Origin: Thaumasiovibrio sp043421945
GTDB lineage: Bacteria > Pseudomonadota > Gammaproteobacteria > Enterobacterales > Vibrionaceae
Direction: 5' to 3'
DNA: 64,000 bases
NCBI GenBank assembly: GCA_043421945.1
Contig: JBHOGO010000015.1
Location: forward strand, 10,989-74,988
Positions 37,993 through 47,232 of the stretch are shown piece by piece (the first letter of the stretch is position 1; each line of letters opens with the position of its first letter). Made by a program: the position numbers and the translations under genes. A model generated the notes under the pieces. That model made no database searches. It worked only from the letters and a program-made list of their open reading frames with translations, and was not told the origin of the DNA.

Positions 37993-38289
37993 ATTGTGCG
38001 TTCTGAAGCCAAGTTAGCGCTAAGAATGCATCGTAAGACATTCACGAAACTTGCGGACATGTAATGGATATTATTTGCTTTCCATTCGAGCGAGTTATTG
38101 ACATTAATACGTTTATTTTATCGACCGAGCCTGGTTTGTAGGGTGAGGTGGATATAGCAAAACGTCAAGGAGCACTGGGTCGAATTGACAATGCGATCGT
38201 GTATGATGGTCTGGAAGATGTTTTTGATATTGCAGCAAAGTATGCGGCAAGCATTGCCACCGCTCACGCCCTTTCCGATGCAAATAAAC
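37993..38289 (+). pseudogene. Broken duplicate of the antitoxin tail and doc
   Basis: Matches 35872-36168 base for base except for a few substitutions, at a constant offset of 2121 bp. The doc copy starts at 38064, is stopped at codon 26 (TAG at 38139, AAG in the intact copy) and is cut off in the HALSDANK motif, where unrelated sequence begins. With the intact copy it forms a direct repeat flanking the ATPase gene. The remaining gap (37789-37992, 38290-38466) shows no gene. Confidence 0.92.
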
Positions 38290-38466
38290 ATTGGTAACCT
38301 GAGCATCGAATCTGCCCCAAAAACAGCTAAAGTCATCGCTTCATACTCATCGTTGAATCGCTATTTTCCGTACGTTGGCTAATGCCATCACGTCTGGTTG
38401 TTAGGTGTGAATGGCGTTATAACGCAGCATCAACTCCTTGCTCATAACCACCTGTTGAACTATGAT

Positions 38467-38484
38467 TTGTACGTTATTTTGTAC
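38467..38484 (+). promoter_or_regulatory. Tandem TTGTAC sites before the YefM-like gene
   Basis: TTGTAC at 38467-38472 and again at 38479-38484, 12 bp apart, 15 bp before the ATG. The spacing and the TGTAC core are those of the known E. coli yefM operator (TGTACA hexamers), so autoregulation by the antitoxin is likely. Confidence 0.6.
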
Positions 38485-38499
38485 CAATTGGAGTTCAGT

Positions 38500-38781
38500 A
38501 TGAGCCGTATTCATTTCGATAAAGATATTCAGCCGTTGTCTGAGTTTCGCGCAGGTGTCGCTTCTTACATCAAACAAATCAATGAGACTCGCCGCCCATT
38601 GGTCATTACGCAACGTGGCAAAGGGGTTGCAGTTGTTCTCGACGTTGCTGAATATGAAGCCATGCAAGAGAAGATCGAATTACTGGAAGAAATGCGCACA
38701 GCGGAATCCCAATTAGCTTCTGGTCTTGGTATTTCCAATGATGATGCGCGTGCTCAAGTTATGGGACGCATTAAAAAATGA
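38500..38781 (+). CDS. Phd/YefM-type antitoxin
   Basis: 93 aa from the ATG at 38500 with GGAG 6 bp upstream. The N-terminal SRIHFDKDIQPLSEFRAG and VITQRGKGVAVVLDVAEYE blocks are those of the Phd/YefM DNA-binding domain. The C-terminal part (residues 60-93) would wrap the toxin. It overlaps the toxin gene by 4 bp (ATGA). Confidence 0.92.
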   Translation: MSRIHFDKDIQPLSEFRAGVASYIKQINETRRPLVITQRGKGVAVVLDVAEYEAMQEKIELLEEMRTAESQLASGLGISNDDARAQVMGRIKK

Positions 38782-39065
38782 AAGTGGTTTGGTCTCCGTT
38801 AGCGCTTCAGAAGCTAGGCGATGCAGCAGAGTTCATCTCTTTGGATAATCCATCCGCGGCAGAAAAATGGGTAAACGAAGTTTTTGATAAAAATGAGCTG
38901 CTTGGAAGTATGCCTGAAATGGGGCGCTTTGTACCTGAAATCCCCCATAGCAACTATCGCGAAATCATCTTTGGTCACTATCGTATAATCTACAGCTTAA
39001 GTCATGAAATCCGCGTACTAACAGTTCGAAATTGCCGTCAAATGTTGTCGGGAGATGATGTGTAA
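38778..39065 (+). CDS. RelE/ParE-family toxin
   Basis: 95 aa. The ParE/RelE pattern is clear: VVWSPLALQKLGDAAEFI, the LGSMPEMGRFVPE loop and YREIIFGHYRIIYSL, which fits ParE/RelE enzymes that target gyrase or ribosomal mRNA. Translationally coupled to its antitoxin. Not distinguishable here between RelE and ParE activity. Confidence 0.92.
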   Translation: MKVVWSPLALQKLGDAAEFISLDNPSAAEKWVNEVFDKNELLGSMPEMGRFVPEIPHSNYREIIFGHYRIIYSLSHEIRVLTVRNCRQMLSGDDV

Positions 39066-39276
39066 AACGGCGCTCTAATTTGCTACTGCAGGCTTCAAGC
39101 TCTATGCGTGTCGCTGGCAAGGTTATGTCCAGAACAGTGCTAACTGAGGGCGTGTAACAAGAATTTGCCCCATTGTGCGTTAACACGTTCGAAACTCTCA
39201 TTAATCTACCTGATTACCACTAAAACTCAGTACTGATAACTATATTTAGTAATAGGCGTTAAGTGAGGAAATCATC

Positions 39277-39395
39277 ATGGCTAAAAATCAAGTTAAGTTT
39301 CAAAACGGCATTTCTATTCGTAAGTTTATCTCTATGTATGGAGAAGAAGAGCAATGCCAGAAAGGCTGCTTAAACTAGCTGAGGCTCGGTGGTGA
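39277..39395 (+). pseudogene. IS1595-type transposase N-terminal relic
   Basis: ATG, then MAKNQVKFQNGISIRKFISM and YGEEEQCQKG, as at the start of IS1595-family transposases; a frameshift leads to LLKLAEARW and a stop. The zinc-binding and catalytic parts are missing. Confidence 0.55.
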
Positions 39396-39617
39396 TCAGG
39401 TTAATCTAAGCCTTCATTTGTTTAAGTTTTTCTAACCATTGGGACTCACACAAGAGGTCACAGCGACAAACCTTAACTCTTTGACGTCTATGTCGCTGGT
39501 GCATCACGCAGTGACGGCAGTGCCTTTGATAAGCACAAGAAAGGGATTGTGCAGGGGAAGTATTAAAACAACATAGGGCAGATTGAATTCCGACAAGGTA
39601 TTTATTGGGAGCAAGGC

Positions 39618-39650
39618 CAAAGAGGAGCGACTTTTGGCGCCCCTCTTTGT
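39618..39650. terminator. Hairpin between the island relics and a lipoprotein gene
   Basis: CAAAGAGGAGCG / CGCCCCTCTTTG, imperfect. Lies 11 bp from the 3' end of the minus-strand lipoprotein gene. Terminator for that gene or bidirectional; T content is weak. Confidence 0.55.
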
Positions 39651-39660
39651 CTGTCGAACA

Positions 39661-40398
39661 TTAGAGTGTGGAAATATAAAAAGGAGACAATGACTCGCTC
39701 GTCGTTCCTTCAGAGAAAATAAGTACTGAGCTGAAGAATTTCGCCGCTATTCCATTCGTGTTAACATTCACAGGGATCATCCCCATACCACGAAATGCGC
39801 CTTCAAGCTCACCGTTAATACAAGCAGATGCTGTGCCTGTTAACGAATAAGTGCCTTTTTCCAAAAAGACGATTGAGCCAGAAATTAAACAACCTGTTTG
39901 ATCATGAACGACCGAAAAGGTACCTTCTTCATCAATCTTAAATACGGATCCAGCACGGGTCTTCCATTGTTCAACAAGTGTCGATTGATCACGACCTGTA
40001 TAATTATACCCCGCCATCGTTGTACTGCCCGTCTGATTGGTATCATCAAACTTACCCATATATAATGTTGGTGATATTTTGCCCATGGTGAAATTTAATT
40101 CACCATCACTACTGATAAAGTCAGCAGTCCACACGACTGGCGATATACTTTTCGAGACTTTACCAATGACAAACTTCGTTTCATTGGCACCATAAAATGT
40201 ATCGTTATACGTCACACCAAAATAATTTTCACTCAGGGACGTGCCATCATTATAATTAAACGTCCAAGTACGGTTTTCAAATACCTTCTCAGGGGGATTA
40301 CCTCCAGAAGAGTCACCTCCTGATGATCCACCTTCTGAGCCAGAACCACACCCCACCATAAATAGTGCCAACATCAGTACTGATACAATCTTGTTCAT
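39661..40398 (-). CDS. Predicted lipoprotein, unknown function
   Basis: 245 aa with a signal peptide and lipobox FMVGC, followed by a Gly/Ser-rich linker (GSEGGSSGGDSSGG) and a beta-rich domain with a repeated WTF/YNDGT pattern. Two cysteines (CLIS, CING) could pair. No family recognised. A hairpin follows it, and the 215-aa lipoprotein gene lies upstream on the same strand with a terminator between them. Confidence 0.75.
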   Translation of the reverse strand: MNKIVSVLMLALFMVGCGSGSEGGSSGGDSSGGNPPEKVFENRTWTFNYNDGTSLSENYFGVTYNDTFYGANETKFVIGKVSKSISPVVWTADFISSDGELNFTMGKISPTLYMGKFDDTNQTGSTTMAGYNYTGRDQSTLVEQWKTRAGSVFKIDEEGTFSVVHDQTGCLISGSIVFLEKGTYSLTGTASACINGELEGAFRGMGMIPVNVNTNGIAAKFFSSVLIFSEGTTSESLSPFYISTL

Positions 40399-40423
40399 AT
40401 CGAATCCTTGATAAAAACGAATA

Positions 40424-40452
40424 AAGCCCTCGGCATTGTTTACCTTGGGCTT
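40424..40452 (-). terminator. Terminator between two minus-strand lipoprotein genes
   Basis: On the minus strand AAGCCC / GGGCTT closes around a 17-nt loop and is followed by TTTATT. It fits the end of the 215-aa lipoprotein gene. Confidence 0.55.
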
Positions 40453-40481
40453 ATATTAAGTAGAAATAACGTTTTAACTCA

Positions 40482-41129
40482 TTATTCTAATGTCGATTGG
40501 AAAAAGTCATTCATTGTTAAAACAATATGCTTTTCCAGTAATCTGGCCGCGAGATCATCACCAATATCATACCCATCGAGTTTTCCTCGTTCATGATCGA
40601 CTTCATCGTGAACAGAATATGACTTTTCAAGCACAGACTCACCATCTGTTGTTTCTAATTTATAAGTCACATCAAAGTCAGCAATAATCGTATATTCTGA
40701 TGACCCCAACCCTAGTGTCAGCAGGCTTTTCCCCGTACTGGCCAACATATCAAAATCAGCAAAAGAAGGGCCTTTCTTATCTTTTGCCGTCAATTCCACG
40801 GTAAATGAATAATCACTGTTTTCTTTTGGGCCCAAGCTTGCTGCCGCAGGCAATTGTCGGCTGAATAAATTATTAAACTGACTTAATACTCGGCTTGCGC
40901 CAACAGAAAGATTGGCATCTTCTATCGGTGTTAATGGCTGCTGCTTCCCGTCACTAAAGACCCCAGGTTCAGGCTGGCTATAAAGAAGTTCACTCGAAAA
41001 TGTTTTACCATGAAAAGTCGGGTTATCAACAGCCAATTTGACGGGCACCGTTACTTCTCCATGTGTGGCACACCCTGACAAAAAGAGAAATGGTATACAG
41101 AGTATTATTAGCTTATTTAGTTTTATCAT
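40482..41129 (-). CDS. Predicted lipoprotein, unknown function
   Basis: 215 aa with lipobox FLSGC. The mature part looks soluble and mixed alpha/beta (VTVPVKLAVDN, DYSFTVELTAKDKKGP, YTIIADFDVTYKLETTDG). I do not recognise the family. Probably anchored in the outer membrane. Confidence 0.75.
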   Translation of the reverse strand: MIKLNKLIILCIPFLFLSGCATHGEVTVPVKLAVDNPTFHGKTFSSELLYSQPEPGVFSDGKQQPLTPIEDANLSVGASRVLSQFNNLFSRQLPAAASLGPKENSDYSFTVELTAKDKKGPSFADFDMLASTGKSLLTLGLGSSEYTIIADFDVTYKLETTDGESVLEKSYSVHDEVDHERGKLDGYDIGDDLAARLLEKHIVLTMNDFFQSTLE

Positions 41130-41445
41130 TATTAAATATCCCTATTATATGATGGAAGATCAATCGATCATGCTATTTTAAAAAATAATTAAGCATATAA
41201 ATTGTAGACAAATTAACACGCATAAGCAACTGGTTGCTATTCGGCGGTTTCATCGTCTTAGAGGTAGCGTTATTTGGCATAAAGGAGCATGTAAATCATG
41301 ATCCTGAAGTTTTAAACTGTGTTTTTTACACGGGTGGGGTTTGTGACATTGTTGGCTTGTTTTTGTATTCACTTAACGCGCTGATGTAACCATTGTGAAT
41401 AAAAAAGCCGCAGTGAGCGGCTTTGTTCGTTGTTAGTGCTTTAAA
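41130..41445. other. Gap between the lipoprotein and metallopeptidase genes
   Basis: Holds the promoter of the 215-aa lipoprotein gene and the terminator of the metallopeptidase gene. No gene or other element recognised. Confidence 0.5.
41401..41424 (-). terminator. Terminator of the metallopeptidase gene
   Basis: AAAGCCGC / GCGGCTTT with a 5-nt loop and a T6 tract on the minus strand, 22 bp after the stop. Confidence 0.9.
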
Positions 41446-44400
41446 TTAGAACCAAACTTTTGCCCCGTCCTCAGTACAAGACCAGTTCAAATTATCCGTT
41501 TTGTTCAAAGCTAACTCCCTTTCTGTTTCGCAATCCACTGCAATGCGTTTTGGCGCCTCGTCCTCGGCAACATTAGTAACAGTGTCATCTGCTTCACTGA
41601 TTGAATTCGACAAGTGACAGAGGCTATTGCCACTACACGAAACGCGTAATATGTCATTATGACGCGACGCACCACTGCCGTCAGGTCCGTTCTCACTTGA
41701 GGTTGAGTAGAACAAAGGTGATCTAGAATCCACTTGATACGAACGACGATTAATACCATCCATTTCATTGAGAATGACATTGACGGCATAATTGTTAGCT
41801 CGACTTCCCGAGTAGTAGTGCACATCAACATCAAAGGTGCCATTCTGATATACCGAATTTTGCTCGTCTCGATACGTGACCACTTCTGGGCCGTATCCAT
41901 ATGTATTATCAGCATCCAGTGAACCTGTTCCATCGCTCATATTTGAATACCAAATCGTGCGGTCGAACTTGTCGGTCGTATAAATATCAAGGTCGCCTAA
42001 GTTGTCCCACGAAAGAACAAACGCAACGCGACTTGGGATGAGCGCATTACGGCCGGTGGATGACGATGCTACTCCATTTAATAGTAGGATCTCCTCGTTC
42101 GTTGAGGGTAGGCCGCCAGCCGTGAAACCTTGCACATTAACAGTGTTAATGCCCATCATCATTACTAAATCTGCAGAAAATCGACCGTTTGACAGTGGAT
42201 AATCATTGACGAGGCCGTTAACTGAAATTCTCATTTTATCGGTTGTTTCAATACCTTCCGATGGGATATTGCCAGAAACTGTCACGACACGATTATTAAT
42301 TTCATCACCGTTTTCGTGTGATGTAATGATCGGAGATAAGTCGAGTTCATCTCGAATGCGGAAATAGGCGTTCACGTAAGCATGCGATTCCGTTGATGCA
42401 TTAACAAGTGAGACGAATAGCTTTGGAATTGTGTTGTTTGTAGTGTTGTACACGTAGCTGCTTGATTCACTCGTGTTAAAGCCGACGTGCGGTGTTCCAG
42501 CGATGGCAGAGTCACTGATAAACGAACCGTTTTCAGAAACAATGGACACATCAATCGACGCACTGCTTTCAATGACTAGCTCCGCAACTTTGCCTTCTGG
42601 CAACGTCCCCGCAATAGCTGGAACCTCAAACGCTCTACCACCACCAGCATAGATAGGAACATCATTTAAAAACGACGATGAAACGTCGCTGCTTTCATCC
42701 AGCCAATCATCTAGCGTGTGCCATTGGTCATATCGTACGGACGTTGGTGTGAAACTAAATAAACTATGCGAAAGATGGTCAGGAAGAAGCATGCTGAAAT
42801 CATTCAGGTAGAGTGATGCATGCAAGTAGTAACTTAGAGCGGTTGAGAAATCACCTCTTCTCTCGTCACCAAAATGATCACCGAAATCACAATTCATCAC
42901 ATCAAACGAATTAACCAGCTGAGTTAGACCTGTGGCATCATAGTCATTATCAGGTCGGTTGTTCATTTCAACATAGTAATTATCGAAATTTGGACACATT
43001 CTCTCGAGCATGAAAAAGAACGGGAATCGGTCATAATCCTCAAGCGATGTTTCTGTGAAGTTGATGCCCTTAGCAAGGGTTTCTTGGTTCCCCCTCCGCA
43101 GGTAATTCCTCTCTTTGGTTACACGCTCGTCAAAGGTCACTGCGGTTGACTCGGTTAGCCATTTACCTTGACTATTTTGAAACGTAGTCGTTGCCCCTGG
43201 AATTGTTGAACGAAACTGTGCGTGGTGATGGTATTCATGCGCAGCTGTACCGCGAATTTGGGATGCTGAAAGTAACGTGTTGCTGTTCAAATGCAGCGTT
43301 GTGAAATTGTCATTAGATGTGACATAGCCGACCGTTATTGCATTATCTTTTTCTGGAATGTGTTCCACTTGGACTTGTGCTACGTTGTCGTAGGTCATCC
43401 CTAATGTATCGAGATGGCTTTGTGAGTCCACTACCCATTTAGCAAGTTGCGCTGCTGTGACGTCGCCCCACTGCGTGGAATCCTCATAGTCACCAAAGCC
43501 TCGAATTTCAACTTTACCTTCACTCGATGTACAAGTTTGATTCTGCCATGATCGACGAATTATCCCGTTACGCGAACAAGAGAAATCCGAAAGACCGGTA
43601 GCAATAATGCTCGGGTAGGGTTCAAATGATCGTTTGGATTGAGTCGATGTTGGAGCGGTGATACCAATCATGTATCGACCGTCTAGTTTGGGTAATGAAT
43701 AGGTGATAATCGGATCAGTTTCAGTACCAGTGATGCTCGGCCAGCCAATAGGTAACCATTCAGGAGTGAGGTTATGCATTGTTGTCGTGTACGCAAAAAG
43801 TCGAACACGATTCAAATCGGTGCCAGCAGGAAGCCCCGAGGTATCCAATGCGATTTCAACGTCTTGATTAAAAACCTCAGCGATGACCATTTCATCCGTA
43901 AAAGGGGTGAAATTAAATGGCTGCACGACCGCAGAGGTTGATGGCAACATTTCAACGACTAAATCATTGATAGTGCTATTACGCGTTGTCCCTTGCGTTG
44001 AAATTCTTAATCCATTGAGTGAGGTTGAATCGTCAGTGATCGTTAGGGTGTTGTCTTCGATGACTGTATCAACGGACTCTGGTTTAAGAACGTTTATCGT
44101 GAAATTCACCGATGTAAACAGATAACCATCGTTCACCGATGCCTGTATATCAAATGACGTACCTTCAAACTGGCGTTCGACATCCCAAGTGATAATACCT
44201 CTCGAAAGATCAATGTTCATGCCTTCAGGCGCATTGTCGAGTGAGTAAGTCAGTTGGTTCGAACCAGTATAATGACGTGCCAGCGTTGCGCTCCATAACG
44301 AACCTGGTGTGACATTAAGGTTTTCGGTAGGCGCATCTAACGTTAGTTCTAGCCCCTTGATTGGAACCGTAATGTCATCAATCTTGTCATACTGTTCATC

Positions 44401-45057
44401 TTCTGAAGATACGCTGACAGTAATCTCGTAATTTTGCTCACCATCGATAACATCAGGGTTCTGGCCACGCACAACCACTAGCTGGCTACTTGACCATTCA
44501 TCAGGTGAAACGGTAATAAGAGATTCTTCTGGAATACCTTCACCTTCATCACTTGATGTAATGCTCAAATGGACATCGGCTGTGGGTTGACCCGTCATTG
44601 AGACAAGAAAATGAGCTGAAGAACCGACTTGAGTCGTATTGCCTGACACGCTAGATACGTCAATGCCCGCATTCATGCGCCCGTTAATTTCGACAGTATC
44701 TGAATCCGATAGGTTTACGTTATCCGTTACCTCTAATTCAAACTGGTAATCTTGGTTGCCGTATGTTGCCGGTAATACAACGGTAGCAGCAGAGGTATTA
44801 GCGTTATCGATGGCTAATGTCGGAGCACCATTTTCGACTTGCTTCCATGAGAACGCTACGATTTCACCATTGTCCGAGTAACTGTCCGACCCATCAAGTA
44901 GTACAGCCATTCCTTGAATGAACGTACCGCTTTCCCCAGCATTAGCAACAGGGTAAATATGATTGTCGTTCGGGGGATTACTCGAACCACTGTTACACCC
45001 CGCCAACGCCATTGCGATGGAGAACGCGATGGCTCCTTTGTTGATTTGACTATTCAC
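41446..45057 (-). CDS. Large secreted lipoprotein metallopeptidase (HExxH)
   Basis: 1203 aa. Signal peptide with lipobox ALAGC. N-terminal PKD-like domain (residues about 35-125: VANAGES, LLDGSDSYSDNGEIVAFSW), then Ig/cadherin-like domains to about 330. A zinc peptidase core lies near residue 606: AAHEYHHHAQF (HExxH), with WLTESTAVTFDE after about 27 residues supplying the third ligand. The C-terminal part includes a bacterial Ig-like domain and a DUF2135-like segment near 1010-1100 (VLSWDNLGDLDIYTTDKF, YGYGPEVVTY). The substrate is unknown; an adhesin or extracellular degradative role is possible. It belongs to a surface-protein region rich in IS elements. Confidence 0.85.
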   Translation of the reverse strand: MNSQINKGAIAFSIAMALAGCNSGSSNPPNDNHIYPVANAGESGTFIQGMAVLLDGSDSYSDNGEIVAFSWKQVENGAPTLAIDNANTSAATVVLPATYGNQDYQFELEVTDNVNLSDSDTVEINGRMNAGIDVSSVSGNTTQVGSSAHFLVSMTGQPTADVHLSITSSDEGEGIPEESLITVSPDEWSSSQLVVVRGQNPDVIDGEQNYEITVSVSSEDEQYDKIDDITVPIKGLELTLDAPTENLNVTPGSLWSATLARHYTGSNQLTYSLDNAPEGMNIDLSRGIITWDVERQFEGTSFDIQASVNDGYLFTSVNFTINVLKPESVDTVIEDNTLTITDDSTSLNGLRISTQGTTRNSTINDLVVEMLPSTSAVVQPFNFTPFTDEMVIAEVFNQDVEIALDTSGLPAGTDLNRVRLFAYTTTMHNLTPEWLPIGWPSITGTETDPIITYSLPKLDGRYMIGITAPTSTQSKRSFEPYPSIIATGLSDFSCSRNGIIRRSWQNQTCTSSEGKVEIRGFGDYEDSTQWGDVTAAQLAKWVVDSQSHLDTLGMTYDNVAQVQVEHIPEKDNAITVGYVTSNDNFTTLHLNSNTLLSASQIRGTAAHEYHHHAQFRSTIPGATTTFQNSQGKWLTESTAVTFDERVTKERNYLRRGNQETLAKGINFTETSLEDYDRFPFFFMLERMCPNFDNYYVEMNNRPDNDYDATGLTQLVNSFDVMNCDFGDHFGDERRGDFSTALSYYLHASLYLNDFSMLLPDHLSHSLFSFTPTSVRYDQWHTLDDWLDESSDVSSSFLNDVPIYAGGGRAFEVPAIAGTLPEGKVAELVIESSASIDVSIVSENGSFISDSAIAGTPHVGFNTSESSSYVYNTTNNTIPKLFVSLVNASTESHAYVNAYFRIRDELDLSPIITSHENGDEINNRVVTVSGNIPSEGIETTDKMRISVNGLVNDYPLSNGRFSADLVMMMGINTVNVQGFTAGGLPSTNEEILLLNGVASSSTGRNALIPSRVAFVLSWDNLGDLDIYTTDKFDRTIWYSNMSDGTGSLDADNTYGYGPEVVTYRDEQNSVYQNGTFDVDVHYYSGSRANNYAVNVILNEMDGINRRSYQVDSRSPLFYSTSSENGPDGSGASRHNDILRVSCSGNSLCHLSNSISEADDTVTNVAEDEAPKRIAVDCETERELALNKTDNLNWSCTEDGAKVWF

Positions 45058-45250
45058 TGCAACTTCCTTTTTAGCTACTTAATGAAAATGAGTAAAGATT
45101 CTTAGACTTTTTGTGATCTTAATCCAGTTAAAGTTTGTATCAAAGTTTTGTTTTTATTACCATTGCGACCACATTCAAAATTATCACTTAAAAATAAGTG
45201 CGTAATTATCAATACAAATTGAGTAATCAATTTAACAAGGGTTCACATTT

Positions 45251-45853
45251 ATGCTTCGTAAAACACTTACTGCACTTGCAATCGTTGGTGCTAGCTGCTC
45301 TGCTTATGCTGATGCAGAGATTGCACAAACTGAACAATCTTCAGAGATGATCAGTGTTGTGGAAGTGGGTTTTGGTACTGGTGGTGATGTCACGCAATTT
45401 TTCGTTTCTGGCGAGCACGTTCTTAATGATCAGTACATCGTCGGTGCATCAATCGACTTTGCTGATATCGATGTTCCATTCGGCTCTCAATCACTCAATG
45501 GCTTTCGTGTAGACGCTTTGCGCACGCATAGCATTAACGAAACGTCAGAAGTGGTATATGGCGCATACGCAGGCTTAGGTTGGTATGAGTTTGACGTTTT
45601 CGGCTTTAAATACGATGACGATTCGTTCTTGTACGGTGTGACAGCGGAGTACCGTCAACATTTCAATGAGAAAGTTGATTTTGCTGCTCGCGCAACATTT
45701 GCATCGGCTTACTCGAACACAGAGATCCTATTCGGCGCAGAGGCTCAATATGCTGTTAGCGACGTAATGAAGGTTGCATTGTCTTTCGATACTGGTAGTT
45801 ACATCGGTCACACAGAAACCTTGTTTGGCATTAAAGGTCAATATCGCTTTTAA
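45251..45853 (+). CDS. Small outer-membrane beta-barrel protein
   Basis: 200 aa with a cleavable signal (ASCSAYADAE) and alternating strands ending in the outer-membrane terminal motif GIKGQYRF. About eight strands are consistent with an OmpA/OmpW-size barrel. No exact family recognised. Preceded by AACAAGGG and followed by a terminator. Confidence 0.8.
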   Translation: MLRKTLTALAIVGASCSAYADAEIAQTEQSSEMISVVEVGFGTGGDVTQFFVSGEHVLNDQYIVGASIDFADIDVPFGSQSLNGFRVDALRTHSINETSEVVYGAYAGLGWYEFDVFGFKYDDDSFLYGVTAEYRQHFNEKVDFAARATFASAYSNTEILFGAEAQYAVSDVMKVALSFDTGSYIGHTETLFGIKGQYRF

Positions 45854-45879
45854 TAACAAGCTTAATGATCATATTTAAA

Positions 45880-46171
45880 TGACAAGAAGCTAGGTATACA
45901 CCTAGCTTCTTCGTATTCTCGAATCATCAAATGGGTGCTTTCCAATTGCGGCATCGGAGAATACTGCACGGCGTGCTTAGGTGTCGACCACCTGCCCAAC
46001 GGTTTCGATACTTGTTCCACTTTCAAGCCGCTCCTCTGCATCCCCCACACGCGTAGAATGGGTAGACCACGATTGAGAATTTCTGTTTTGGTTGAATTGA
46101 ACGAATGCCGCTCTGTGTATCGTATTGGGTGCTGTCGGCGATAACGCTGAATCGCGTCGATCGGTGTGTTG
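45880..46171 (-). pseudogene. Tyrosine recombinase C-terminal relic
   Basis: On the minus strand one frame reads STHSTRVGDAEERLESGTSIETVGQ, the next (after a frameshift near 45980) GRWSTPKHAVQYSPMP. Together they match box II (H..RVGAA) and the GRW..P....Y end of integrases. N-terminal parts are absent. It marks an old mobile-element end right of the metallopeptidase region. Confidence 0.5.
45884..45911 (+). terminator. Terminator of the outer-membrane gene
   Basis: AGAAGCTAGGT / ACCTAGCTTCT, 4-nt loop, about 30 bp after the stop. T content behind it is moderate (TCGTATTC). Confidence 0.75.
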
Positions 46172-46252
46172 AACCTTGAGTGAGGGTACCCTGAGGTGAG
46201 GCCGTATTTCTTGGTATCAGTTAGCTATTGTCGAATATTTTGCACTCACAAG

Positions 46253-46269
46253 GTCGTCAGTCTGACGAC
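46253..46269. repeat. 17-bp palindrome
   Basis: GTCGTCAG-T-CTGACGAC, perfect 8-bp arms with one central base. Looks like an operator, but no gene starts near. Confidence 0.6.
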
Positions 46270-46423
46270 ATCACTATTTCCCGAATGATTTGTTTTACCT
46301 AACATTAGCTCTTTTTGATCTAGTGATAAGTCTTTTATTTTTATGTTTCTCACTTCCGATGAGCGCAAAAGCCTAAGTAGGCTATTTGAATCATCAATGC
46401 GTTTCGACGTTCAGTGATTGATT

Positions 46424-46685
46424 GGCTTTGTTGCGTAAATCAAAAATGATCGGGAGTAGCCCATTTTCGGTTAGTTCTTATCCTACTCGCTGGGTTTCAG
46501 GACCTAGGCCTGTCAGTTTATTTAGAGCTTTGATCATCGCATAAGCTTCTCCAACTTATGCGTTGTAATCCCTTAAGCTGAGCTCACCACCAAGCAATGA
46601 CCTTATCCGGTGCATGGCTACTTCTGACAGCTACCATATGTGATAACCAGACATCCTCTTTCATTCCTTGAGCTCCAAGTATTCA
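46424..46685 (-). mobile_element. IS5-family end fragment with transposase C-terminal relic
   Basis: Begins with an inverted-repeat-like GGCTTTGTTGCGTAAATCAA. On the minus strand the end of an IS903-group transposase can be read: LSEVAMHRIRSLLGG, ELSLRDYNA (then a stop codon), VGEAYAMIKALNKLTGLG. It contains at least two in-frame stops. The other end is missing. Confidence 0.85.
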
Positions 46686-47232
46686 ATGGGGTTACCTAGC
46701 ATTAGCGCTATTAGGGAATGGCATGACAGCTAGCTTGAAAAGCACCGCATTGTACTAGCAAGACATTATAGTGATGAGCAATTATTGCATAGCCACTAGG
46801 TTAAATGGCTAGTTTTATATGCTTTTCTGACATTGATGAGGAAAAAGAAGGAGTGTGGGTTGGCGGTGATGGCACTGTGTTTCCAACGCTGATAATACAT
46901 GGTGCCCCTCGTCGCTAATAGCCCTTAATGCGGATAAAAATCTGCTTAAAGAGGAAATATGCAAACTCCCAACTGTGAAACATTTAGTAACAGTTACCCG
47001 TGAGGTTTTTCGTAGACTAACTGGCTGCCAACGCCTCTCATTTTGTGATCTAGCAGTGTCTTTTGTGTAAATAAACAACGTGTTGCATACTTGCTATTAA
47101 TCGCCAATATGCATATTAGCTCATTGATAATGTTGCTACATTGTTTGTCTTTTTCGTTGTTTGAGCTTGATTCTAGTTATAGCTATCATCCGCCCTTGAC
47201 TTCTATCAATTTGACTTTACAGGGACGTAGAA

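Larger units (their letters stand above)
39066..39660. other. Gap with a transposase relic and no intact gene
   Basis: Apart from the IS1595-type relic at 39277 and a hairpin near 39618-39650, no gene is seen. The sequence after 39395 has no recognised frame. Confidence 0.5.
46172..47232. other. Noncoding and IS-relic region before the Big-2 gene
   Basis: Contains a 17-bp palindrome (46253-46269) and the IS5-type end fragment (46424-46685). The rest, including an 87-codon minus-strand frame at 46815-47078, has no recognised content. The Big-2 gene promoter probably lies at the right end. Confidence 0.5.

Noticed and set aside
35743..39100. Superintegron-like cassette array with attC sites
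   Set aside because: Several toxin-antitoxin genes in a row suggested cassettes, but no repeated attC or VCR-like sequence with conserved core sites could be found, and no integron integrase is near.
46815..47078. 87-codon minus-strand frame before the Big-2 gene
   Set aside because: Serine- and leucine-rich without pattern, no RBS, no family; probably chance.
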